NCBI GenBank assembly: GCA_020634755.1
Contig: JACKBC010000058.1
Span: 1-32,343 of the forward strand
Source of the DNA: Caldilineaceae bacterium
GTDB taxonomy: Bacteria > Chloroflexota > Anaerolineae > Caldilineales > Caldilineaceae
DNA length: 32,343 nucleotides
Direction: 5' to 3'
The first letter of the stretch is position 1, and the number at the start of each line of letters is the position of its first letter. A program made the translations under genes and the position numbers. The notes under the pieces were generated by a model. It made no database searches. It saw nothing but the letters and a program-made list of their open reading frames with translations, and was not told where the DNA came from. Below, piece after piece: positions 1-6,721 of the stretch.

Positions 1-4
1 CAAG

Positions 5-925
5 CTAAATAAAATGATAGGGCGACACAAAGCCGGGGATGGCAATGAGCATGGCAAAACAGTTTTCAAAGCAGTGCCCGGCGGCGTGGTCTAGCGTGGC
101 CGACGTGACCACAATCGAGCCGGGACGCACGGGAATGATGGTGGTGTCGCCGGGGTCTCTATCGGGCCGATTGTAAATGAGCACGTGGCCTTCATCGACA
201 TCATCGGCGTCAATATCCACTGCGGGCAGTTCGTAGATCGCGCGCGGCAGCACAATGGCGGTTTCCGAATGGTTGACAAAGCGGCCATCCCCCACGGCTA
301 CCGGACCGTGGTGGTGGCGGCTGGGCGTGGGCGTGCGGTCCATGCGCATGTCTAGCGTGTGCTGGTTGACGCGGTTGACGCCGCGCCGATCGGGTGCATC
401 TTTGGCGGACCGCTGCGGTGGAATGGCTTCGCGGCGAAAGGCGCCGGGATAGGCCGCACAGCCGCCGGGAAAGTCGGCCAGGTGACGCAGCATGGCCAGC
501 CGCGGCGCCCGATAGTCAGTGGCGGGCGCAGTTACTTGGAAATAGCGCGCACCGCCCGTCACGCTAACCGGCGCGGGCTGGCGACCATCCACGGTGATGG
601 TGTCGCCGGGCCAAAGCGCTTCGGTGTGCGCGGCGCTGACGTTGGCCCATTCGCCATCCAGCGGCTCATACGGCCCGGCGGGGTCGGGGCCGCGCACCAA
701 GTCGCCGCGCCGAAGTTGGATACCTGCCTGACTCGTCTCAATGAGGAAGTAGTAGCTGACGCGGTTGGGCGCGGCGTGCAAGGGTGTCTGGTGGTCCCAG
801 TGGCCGACGTGAAATTCGTAGTCGCTGCCATGCAAACCGGACAGCGCAGCTAACACTTTTTGCACGGAAGGTGCATCGTCGATATGGGCGCTAGGAACGG
901 ATAGGGTTTGGGCGGTTGCAAGCAT
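5..925 (-). CDS. Hypothetical protein, probable bicupin-like beta-barrel
   Basis: A complete 306-residue ORF starting with ATG behind a good ribosome site (AGAGGAG about 6 bases upstream) and ending in TAG. I do not recognise a named family. The protein has no signal peptide or membrane segment. It is rich in beta-type sequence with Gly/Pro/Asp turns, contains a His cluster near the middle (SRHHHGPVAVG) and ends in a hydrophobic segment with HAAGHCFENCFAML followed by PGFVSPYHFI. The pattern of two similar halves, each with a 'GD.i.v.....a..f' type turn, suggests a cupin-like double-stranded beta-helix, but this is inference. It lies 98 bases upstream of the amidohydrolase end on the same strand. 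A metal-binding cupin enzyme is possible because of the many His residues; no substrate can be proposed. Confidence 0.75.
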   Translation of the reverse strand: MLATAQTLSVPSAHIDDAPSVQKVLAALSGLHGSDYEFHVGHWDHQTPLHAAPNRVSYYFLIETSQAGIQLRRGDLVRGPDPAGPYEPLDGEWANVSAAHTEALWPGDTITVDGRQPAPVSVTGGARYFQVTAPATDYRAPRLAMLRHLADFPGGCAAYPGAFRREAIPPQRSAKDAPDRRGVNRVNQHTLDMRMDRTPTPSRHHHGPVAVGDGRFVNHSETAIVLPRAIYELPAVDIDADDVDEGHVLIYNRPDRDPGDTTIIPVRPGSIVVTSATLDHAAGHCFENCFAMLIAIPGFVSPYHFI

Positions 926-1004
926 TTGCGCTCCTCTGGATATGTTGCGTAGTCCGGCCTGCTTGGATTAGCGCTTCGATAGGAATGTTGGCCCTCTTCG
1001 GTGG

Positions 1005-1022
1005 GCAAGTTGGGAAACTTGC
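1005..1022. repeat. Palindromic repeat family A, short copy
   Basis: GCAAGTT and AACTTGC form a perfect 7-bp stem around GGGA. The core matches the family A palindromes at 1879-1936 and 8578-8603 (GGACAAGTT/AACTTGTCC) with changes in the outer stem. It begins 2 bases past the amidohydrolase stop codon, whose TAG is the start of this repeat unit. Confidence 0.7.
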
Positions 1023-1023
1023 T

Positions 1024-1863
1024 CTATTGCGTAAGCCCCAGCAGCGCCAGCGCATCCCGTTCGATCAGCGCTTCAATCTGCTCGATGGGCAGGTGAAAGC
1101 GGTCGATCTGAATGTTGGCCAAGTCGCGCAAACCGGCCAGCGATTCGGTCACGCTGGTAATGGGGAAATCGGTGCCAAAGAGTAGCTTGTGCCAAACGCC
1201 ATATTCCTGCACCAGCATGAGGCTGTGAAAGAGCTGCCACGGCCGATAGTGCAGCGCGCTCACGTCGGCATAGACGTGCGGATGCTTGCGGATGACGGCC
1301 ACGCATTCACCCTCGTATGGGTGGGCCAAGTGGGCCATGATGATGCGGACTTCGGGGAAGCGCCGCGCCACTACGTCAATGTGACGGGGCAGCGTGGTCT
1401 CCAGCCAGCCTTGAGAGACAAAGGTGGTGCCGGTGTGCAGCAGCACGGGCAATCCATGGCGCTGGGCATAATCCCACAGGAAATTGAGGCGCGCCTCCTG
1501 GGGGAAAAAGCCGGCATACATAGGCATGAGCTTAATGCCGCGTAGCCCCAACTCCTGATGGCCAAACTCCAGCTCTTCCTGCCAGCGCGGCTGGGTGGGG
1601 TCAATGGAGAGAAAGCCGATGAGCCGCGCCGGGTCCTGCTGCACATAAGCCGCTACATCAACATCATCAACCCACAGCCCGGCCAGTTTGGCCTTGCCGC
1701 CAAAGCAGATGGCCGCCGTAACGCCCGGCGCCGTGGCGCAATAGTCATCATAGCGGCTGATCAAGTCGAGTGGTTGCGAACGCATGCGCGAGGCTTGGGC
1801 CAAAAAGTCGCCAAAAAAGACGCTGTTATTGGGCCAGACGTGGGTGTGGACATCGACGATCAT
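1024..1863 (-). CDS. Amidohydrolase family protein (TIM-barrel metal-dependent hydrolase)
   Basis: A 279-residue protein, counted from the ATG that gives MIVDVHTHVW. An upstream in-frame start would add residues read from a palindromic repeat, so I reject it; AAAGG about 8 bases before this ATG supports the choice. Seen in sequence: the beta-1 HxH metal motif (DVHTHV), a second His in LLHTGTT, the AHLAHP strand, and the C-terminal FGTDFP with the catalytic-type Asp. These are the ordered landmarks of the amidohydrolase_2 group (PF04909), which hydrolyses or decarboxylates small carboxylic or cyclic substrates using one Zn-type metal. The protein is cytoplasmic and of normal length. The substrate is unknown. 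The upstream neighbour on the same strand is an SDR dehydrogenase, which may share a sugar-acid or aromatic pathway. The TAG stop lies at the edge of a family A repeat. Confidence 0.88.
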   Translation of the reverse strand: MIVDVHTHVWPNNSVFFGDFLAQASRMRSQPLDLISRYDDYCATAPGVTAAICFGGKAKLAGLWVDDVDVAAYVQQDPARLIGFLSIDPTQPRWQEELEFGHQELGLRGIKLMPMYAGFFPQEARLNFLWDYAQRHGLPVLLHTGTTFVSQGWLETTLPRHIDVVARRFPEVRIIMAHLAHPYEGECVAVIRKHPHVYADVSALHYRPWQLFHSLMLVQEYGVWHKLLFGTDFPITSVTESLAGLRDLANIQIDRFHLPIEQIEALIERDALALLGLTQ

Positions 1864-1878
1864 TGAGAAGCCTTTTTT

Positions 1879-1936
1879 GTAGGACAAGTTTCCCAACTTG
1901 TCCATTGGTGGCAGACAAGATGAGAACTTGTCCTAC
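1879..1936. repeat. Palindromic repeat family A, compound copy
   Basis: GTAGGACAAGTT (1879-1890), a 4-base loop, AACTTGTCC (1895-1903), a 10-base spacer, GACAAG, then AACTTGTCCTAC (1925-1936). The outermost arms are exact 12-bp reverse complements. It looks like one and a half to two palindromes nested together. It fills the space between the SDR gene and the amidohydrolase and overlaps the last codon and stop of the SDR. Confidence 0.85.
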
Positions 1937-2727
1937 ATTTTCCGTCCATGCTCTTGATACCAGCGCTCGTGATTGGTCAGCCCGGTATGAAACAGTTCAA
2001 AGGCGTCATCCTGCGGTGTGTAGCCTACAGCCGCGCGCGTCGAGGTGAGATCCATGCGCTTAAAGCGGTTGTCCGATACGGCCTGCACCACGGCATACTG
2101 CACGTTGGGCGCTTCAATACAGCGTTCGATCAGGTGGTTCAAATCGCGGGCGCTGACAAAGGTGCAGAGCGTGCGGGCGTCGCGCTCGTTTTCATCCCAC
2201 TGCTGGCGGTTGCCCTGATAAGCCCCCACGCGGATGGCAATGCACGACAGCCCCTCGCTGTAGGCAAAGCAGTGGGCCGTGGCCTCGCCAAAGGCTTTGG
2301 CCGCGCCATACATGTTGAGCGGGCGTACCGGCATGTCCGTTCGTACCTGCACATCCATGGGGTAGCCGTCAACGGCCTGCACGCTGCTGGCGTAGACCAC
2401 GCGTTGGCACCCTGCATCTTTGGCGGCGCGGAAGATATTGTACATGCCCTTAATGTTGTTATCCAGCAGCGACTCGTAAAAGTCGGCGCGCGGCGATGGG
2501 TCAGCGGCCAGATGCACCACGGTGTGAATCCCCTGGCAGATCTGACGACAAGCGTCCAAATCGGCTACGTTGACGCCCTGGGCTTCGTGCGGGCCGGGAT
2601 CCCCCAGCGCGTCCAGATTGCGATCCACCAGGCGCAGGGCATAGCGGTCACTGGCCTGCTGCTCTACGTATTGACGAAAAGAGGAGCCGATGCGTCCTGC
2701 GGCTCCCGTTAGCAAAATTTTTTTCAT
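1933..2727 (-). CDS. NAD-dependent epimerase/dehydratase family protein (extended SDR, uronate dehydrogenase-like)
   Basis: A 264-residue extended short-chain dehydrogenase. The N-terminus LLTGAAGRIGSSFRQYV holds the GxxGxxG dinucleotide loop, followed by an acidic beta-2 end (LVDRN) that favours NAD over NADP. HLAADPSP is the beta-4 motif, YASSVQAV carries the catalytic Ser region, and MYGAAKAFGE gives YxxxK. The TGAAGxxG start and the compact length resemble uronate/hexuronate dehydrogenases and related sugar epimerases, so oxidation of a sugar acid is a reasonable but unproven role. The start ATG at 2725-2727 has no strong Shine-Dalgarno sequence. The stop codon TAG is provided by the repeat at 1879-1936, so the original C-terminus may have been changed. 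224 bp without a gene lie upstream of it. Confidence 0.88.
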   Translation of the reverse strand: MKKILLTGAAGRIGSSFRQYVEQQASDRYALRLVDRNLDALGDPGPHEAQGVNVADLDACRQICQGIHTVVHLAADPSPRADFYESLLDNNIKGMYNIFRAAKDAGCQRVVYASSVQAVDGYPMDVQVRTDMPVRPLNMYGAAKAFGEATAHCFAYSEGLSCIAIRVGAYQGNRQQWDENERDARTLCTFVSARDLNHLIERCIEAPNVQYAVVQAVSDNRFKRMDLTSTRAAVGYTPQDDAFELFHTGLTNHERWYQEHGRKM

Positions 2728-2951
2728 GGTTTTATTGGTGATTTTTCATAGCTGCAGAAGTCTTAACTATGATTCAAATGATTGGGTGATGGACTATGAT
2801 TTCGTAGAGCGGGAGAAAGCCAGGGCAACAAACATCGCCCAAACGGAATCATGGCACTCATAAAATCATAAAAATCATGGTGCAGACAAGTACCTACAGC
2901 ACTTCCCTAAATAGTATCTGTTTTCCGTGTTTTTGTGGCGATTCCAAAATT

Positions 2952-4232
2952 TCATGTTGACGCCAACGTCCCCAGCAGCACCTTGAATTGTTTATCCTCG
3001 TAGACAGTTTCTACTTTGCCAAGCTGCTGCTGGATTGGCTCTTCATAATTAAGAAAGCGGTTGGCCACCAGATAAAAGCGACCGTTTGATTTTAACAGCG
3101 CCGCTGCATCCGCCACAAATTGCAGCGCCATGGCGGATTGGGTGGCTTTGCCCTGGTGAAAGGGTGGATTAGTTACAATCACATCAAATTTATCTGCCGA
3201 GTTATGCAGATCCTGGCGCACGGCTTGCGCGCAATCACTGAGCTGTACGCTGCAATTATGCAACTGGTTAGCGCGCACGCTTTCCTGGGCGGCTTCCACG
3301 GCGTTAACGTCACCATCCACCATGTGCACCACACCCCAATGGGCCATGTGCGCGGCTACAATGCCCACAATCCCCACGCCGCACCCCAAGTCCAACACCC
3401 GATCTGTGGGCGCGATCTGCATGTTTTCAATCAAGAGCTGCGTGCCCCTGTCCAGCCGATCCCAAGAAAAGACGCCCGGGATCGAGCAGATTTGATACGT
3501 TGAACCCAAAAGCAGCATTTCAATGCCCAAAAAATAATCGTGAGCCAGATAAGGCGCTTGAAATGCCGCCGGTAGCGGAGCGGGCGTCGCTCCTTTAATC
3601 GCCATGCCCACGCGGCAACCCTTCCGATAGGCGGGTACGGCGCAGGCGCCAAACAGCTCTTCCACATGGCGCAAATAGGTTTTGATCCCTTCCCCATTGG
3701 CGCCGGCTAGATAAAAAAGTCCCCCCTCTCGCAAGCAGTTGAAGGCGTCCCAGATCAGCCGCAGCGCCAGCGGTTTGCTTTTGGGCAACCGGACCAGCAC
3801 AACGTCCGCCGGCGGGTGATCGTGAAGCCCACGCCTGCCGCTGCCCGCCACCACCGTCACGTTTTGCAGCTCGTTGGCTTCCACGGCCCGCCGGTGCGCT
3901 TCCACGGCCACCACATTGGCATCCACCAAAATGACGCGCCCACTGTGCGCCAAGATGGCTGCCGCAATGCCAACCGGGCCATCGCCGCAATTAAAGGCCA
4001 TGACCAGGGCATCGGGCGCAATCTGCATTTGCGCAGCCAACAACATGGCCGCCGGATCGAGCTCATCCGTCCAAGCCAATCCTGGTTTTGTAAAGCAGGT
4101 AATGGACCGGTCGCGCGGCGTAACTTGTATAGGGCGCCAGCCGTAGTAGTTTTGGACGGATACGATGGATGGATCGGCAATGGGTTTTACGTTGCGGGTT
4201 CGATTGGGGCGCTGGGGGGATGTGCGCTTCAT
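2952..4232 (-). CDS. Two-domain SAM-dependent methyltransferase, RsmC/RlmG-like
   Basis: A 426-residue protein with tandem class I methyltransferase folds. The C-terminal half is intact: VLDLGCGVGIVG (motif I, near residue 282), an acidic motif II (MVDGD), and VTNPPFHQG (motif IV, near residue 356). NPPFHxG is the hallmark of RsmC/RlmG enzymes that methylate guanine N2 in ribosomal RNA. The N-terminal half (around residues 60-230) repeats the fold in weakened form: VMAFNCGDGPVG in place of motif I and no NPP(F/Y), as in RsmC where the first domain only binds substrate. The basic N-terminus (MKRTSPQRPNRTRN) could contact RNA. AAAGGAGC lies about 11 bases before the ATG. It follows an SDR gene after 44 bases and may be read with it. 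Whether the target is 16S G1207, 23S or a small molecule cannot be told from sequence. Confidence 0.85.
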   Translation of the reverse strand: MKRTSPQRPNRTRNVKPIADPSIVSVQNYYGWRPIQVTPRDRSITCFTKPGLAWTDELDPAAMLLAAQMQIAPDALVMAFNCGDGPVGIAAAILAHSGRVILVDANVVAVEAHRRAVEANELQNVTVVAGSGRRGLHDHPPADVVLVRLPKSKPLALRLIWDAFNCLREGGLFYLAGANGEGIKTYLRHVEELFGACAVPAYRKGCRVGMAIKGATPAPLPAAFQAPYLAHDYFLGIEMLLLGSTYQICSIPGVFSWDRLDRGTQLLIENMQIAPTDRVLDLGCGVGIVGIVAAHMAHWGVVHMVDGDVNAVEAAQESVRANQLHNCSVQLSDCAQAVRQDLHNSADKFDVIVTNPPFHQGKATQSAMALQFVADAAALLKSNGRFYLVANRFLNYEEPIQQQLGKVETVYEDKQFKVLLGTLAST

Positions 4233-4276
4233 GCTGGGCTCTGCTCCTTTGGTTCATGGCAAGCTACCCACTAGCT

Positions 4277-5005
4277 TTATGGACTTAGCCAGGCGGCGGC
4301 AATATCGTCACGCGGCTGGAACCCCAAAATATGCTGGGCTTTGTCGTTGCGAAATTGGCCATGCGGCGCATTGGCCAATACATAGAAAATTTCACAACGT
4401 GACGGTAATTTGGCCGGTTCAATCTCTAAACCCAGGCGAAAGATTTCAGCGCTGTTCTGCCACGAGACGGAAAAGGGATGGGCGTCGCGCTCGGGATGCA
4501 GATCCTCTGGGTCGCGAAAGCTGCAAAAAAGGTAGGTTTGCACAAATAGATCGTATTGTGTGGTAAAAACGCGACAAATTTCTTGGCCCAGTGACTTTGT
4601 AAGGGCATACAAAATCGTGCCAGGTTGCGGGGGAATATCGGGAGACAGATCAAAATCGAACAGTTCATAGCTGGCCCCGGTTACCGTAAAGTGGGGCCCC
4701 GTGTTGATAATGCGGCGAATGCCGTGCGTGACGGCGGCCTGCATCATGTTGTAGCAGCCCAAAGTATTCACGTCAAAGGCCAGCTGTCGATGGTGGCGCA
4801 GCACAGATAAATTGATGATGGCATCCATGCCTTCGGCGGCCGCCAGCACCTGTTCGGGCTGGCTCACATCCACTTCCCAAAATTCGCCGTCAAAATCAAA
4901 GGTAGGCGCGGTAATATCGGTAACGCGCAGTTGATAGTGTGGCGCCAACAGCGGGACCACATAAGGGCCCAGCATGCCCGCGCCGCCCAGAATAAGTACT
5001 TTCAT
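4277..5005 (-). CDS. NAD-dependent epimerase/dehydratase family protein (extended SDR)
   Basis: A 242-residue Rossmann protein beginning MKVLILGGAGMLGPYVVPLL, with a perfect GxxGxxG loop and an Asp at the end of beta-2 (RVTDI), so NAD is the likely cofactor. A YxxxK pair is present in LYALTKSLGQE. The protein is shorter than full sugar epimerases (about 310 residues) and lacks much of the substrate domain. Its ATG overlaps the stop of the upstream SDR gene by 4 bases (ATGA), so the two are translationally coupled. With the upstream SDR, PLP enzyme and C69 peptidase it forms a compact minus-strand operon. The substrate is unknown; a reductase/epimerase acting on a carbohydrate or amino-acid-derived carbonyl is an inference. 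Confidence 0.85.
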   Translation of the reverse strand: MKVLILGGAGMLGPYVVPLLAPHYQLRVTDITAPTFDFDGEFWEVDVSQPEQVLAAAEGMDAIINLSVLRHHRQLAFDVNTLGCYNMMQAAVTHGIRRIINTGPHFTVTGASYELFDFDLSPDIPPQPGTILYALTKSLGQEICRVFTTQYDLFVQTYLFCSFRDPEDLHPERDAHPFSVSWQNSAEIFRLGLEIEPAKLPSRCEIFYVLANAPHGQFRNDKAQHILGFQPRDDIAAAWLSP

Positions 5006-5694
5006 ACGAGCACCTTTGCCTTTGCTTTGGACATGGTAAAATGCGGATGCGTGCTTTCGTTGCCGATATGATAGATGGCCCAGCGTTCCGCTGGTGCGAC
5101 CAACACATTTTCTACGGCTTGCGCCGCCATTGCCGCCGCCACGGGCGGCAATGCGCCTGGTGTGGCCGCGTCTGCATCAGGATAGACAACCTGGCCCAGC
5201 CGCAAAACGGTCACGTTGACCTTCTGCTCGCGCGCAAATTCACGGGCGGTAAATTCAGCAAGATGTTTTGAAAGTACATATGGATCGGTATTGGGTCGTG
5301 GACGCCAGCGCTCGGACACTCGATAGGCGGGATCATAATCGGCCATGAGCCCCAGCGTGCTGATCAACAGCAGGCGCGAAATGCCTTCTTCGGCGGCTGC
5401 TGTGAGCAAATTGTAGGTGCAGCGCGTCAATATGTCAATTTTGTTATATTCATTATCGGTGACTAACGGTTCGGCCACATGGATAATGGCATCCATATTG
5501 CGCACAAGCAGATTTGTGCCCATATCGTGGCCCAATGGCGAATGGGCAAATTCAACTGCAAAGGGTGTCTCCGCCAATACGGGCGGCAGATCGACCGGCG
5601 CGCGCTCGCTAAAGCGGACTGTGTGATTGGCGGCCAGTTGCTGACCCAAAAACTGGGCCAGCGGGCTGGCTGCTGAGGTGATGAGCAGCTTCAT
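5002..5694 (-). CDS. SDR family protein with degenerate cofactor loop
   Basis: I start this 230-residue protein at the ATG giving MKLLITSAASPLAQFL; the longer ORF upstream is only a shadow of the PLP gene, and this start leaves 1 base between the PLP stop and this ATG. It has an extended-SDR layout: beta-1, then an AIIHVAEP motif, a LLLISTLG strand, and YVLSKHLAE giving YxxxK. The usual GxxGxxG turn is replaced by TSAASPLAQF, with no glycine, so binding of NAD(P) is doubtful or unusual. The C-terminus ends shortly after HIGNESTHPHFT. It overlaps the next SDR by ATGA, so the pair may make a hetero-oligomer with one active and one regulatory subunit (inference). Confidence 0.8.
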   Translation of the reverse strand: MKLLITSAASPLAQFLGQQLAANHTVRFSERAPVDLPPVLAETPFAVEFAHSPLGHDMGTNLLVRNMDAIIHVAEPLVTDNEYNKIDILTRCTYNLLTAAAEEGISRLLLISTLGLMADYDPAYRVSERWRPRPNTDPYVLSKHLAEFTAREFAREQKVNVTVLRLGQVVYPDADAATPGALPPVAAAMAAQAVENVLVAPAERWAIYHIGNESTHPHFTMSKAKAKVLV

Positions 5695-5695
5695 A

Positions 5696-6721
5696 TTAGG
5701 CCAAAACCTCCTGTGCGTAGCCAAAGAGCGCGGGCGCACCACCGGTGTGCAAAAAGAGCACCGGTTCATCAGGCGGCAGGACGCCCTTGCGAATGTGGGC
5801 GACCAGCGCCGATAGCGCCTTGGATGTATAGACGGGGTCGAGCAGAATACCTTCGGTGCGCGCCATGAGTTGCAGCGCCTCAATGCCCGCCGGGGTAGGG
5901 ATGCCGTAGCGCTCGCCCACAAAAGCATCTGTGTTGTCAAAGTGAGCCGCAGTCAGTTCAATGTCCAAATCCAGCCGCTGGGCCGCCTGATTGGCCATGC
6001 GCACCAGGTTGGGCAGCGTGTCTGGAGCGTGATGCAGCGGGTTAAAACCGCGCACGCGCAGGGGGCTTTCCAAAAAGGCCAATCCCAATACCAGCCCTGC
6101 CTGTGTGGTGTCATTGGCTGCCGCATAGAGGGATGCGGGCGCAATGCTCAGTTCGCGGCACTGGCGTACAATTTCCAGCGCGGTTTGCGCATAGGCAATG
6201 GCGTCCAGATCAATGGTGTCCGGGCGGCGCGGCCAATAGACGCGCTTGCCGGCAGCTTGCAGCTCAGCCACTTTGGCAGCCAGTGCCTCCTGCTGCTGGG
6301 GCCGGTCGCGGTCCCTTAAAATGGTAACGTGGGCGCCGAAAAGGCGCTGCAACAGCTGGTTGCCCTGTATTTCCTGTTTGTCTATCTCCCGCTCGGGCCG
6401 CAACACCAAGTGTAGTTCCAGCCCCAATTTGGCACAGGCCGCTGCTAACTGCCGGCAATAATTGGACTGTACGGCGGCACCAAAGACAATGGTGTTGGCG
6501 CCCTGTTCCAGCGCATGGGCCAGGCTCAATTCCAGCATGCGCGTCTTGTTGCCGCCAAAGCCCAATCCAGTCAGATCGTCACGTTTAATATAAATGGGCG
6601 GGCCGCCCAGCGCCTGGCTCAAACGGGGCAATGGCTCTAGCGGCGTGGGCAGCACGCCCAGCGTCACGCGCGGCAGGCCGGCAATGGCCTGTTCCAGTTG
6701 ATGTTCGCGAAATGTGGTCAT
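5696..6721 (-). CDS. PLP-dependent D-cysteine desulfhydrase / ACC deaminase family enzyme
   Basis: A 341-residue fold-type II PLP enzyme. YIKRDDLTGLGFGGNKTRML contains the Schiff-base lysine (K59) in the family's GNKxR signature, and AAVQSNYCRQLAAACAKLG is the phosphate/substrate loop. Length and motif order match D-cysteine desulfhydrase and 1-aminocyclopropane-1-carboxylate deaminase, which release ammonia (and sulfide or 2-oxobutanoate) from small amino acids. In desulfhydrases I know, the loop reads QSNHxRQ; here the position after QSN is Tyr (Y88), so substrate choice may differ. The ATG overlaps the stop of the C69 peptidase by 4 bases. This coupling suggests that a peptide or amide is cleaved first and the amino acid product is then deaminated (inference). 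Confidence 0.88.
   Translation of the reverse strand: MTTFREHQLEQAIAGLPRVTLGVLPTPLEPLPRLSQALGGPPIYIKRDDLTGLGFGGNKTRMLELSLAHALEQGANTIVFGAAVQSNYCRQLAAACAKLGLELHLVLRPEREIDKQEIQGNQLLQRLFGAHVTILRDRDRPQQQEALAAKVAELQAAGKRVYWPRRPDTIDLDAIAYAQTALEIVRQCRELSIAPASLYAAANDTTQAGLVLGLAFLESPLRVRGFNPLHHAPDTLPNLVRMANQAAQRLDLDIELTAAHFDNTDAFVGERYGIPTPAGIEALQLMARTEGILLDPVYTSKALSALVAHIRKGVLPPDEPVLFLHTGGAPALFGYAQEVLA

Noticed and set aside
1948..2712. 254-residue plus-strand ORF opposite the SDR gene
   Set aside because: Mirror of the SDR reading frame in GC-rich DNA; no ribosome site or family motif, while the SDR has clear motifs.
2728..2951. AT-rich region with AATCAT repeats as an RNA gene or replication origin
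   Set aside because: Only short scattered AATCAT units, no DnaA-box cluster and no convincing fold.
5695..5940. 82-residue upstream extension of the second SDR ORF
   Set aside because: Lies in another frame of the PLP enzyme gene; ATG 5694 fits the operon spacing and the Rossmann start.
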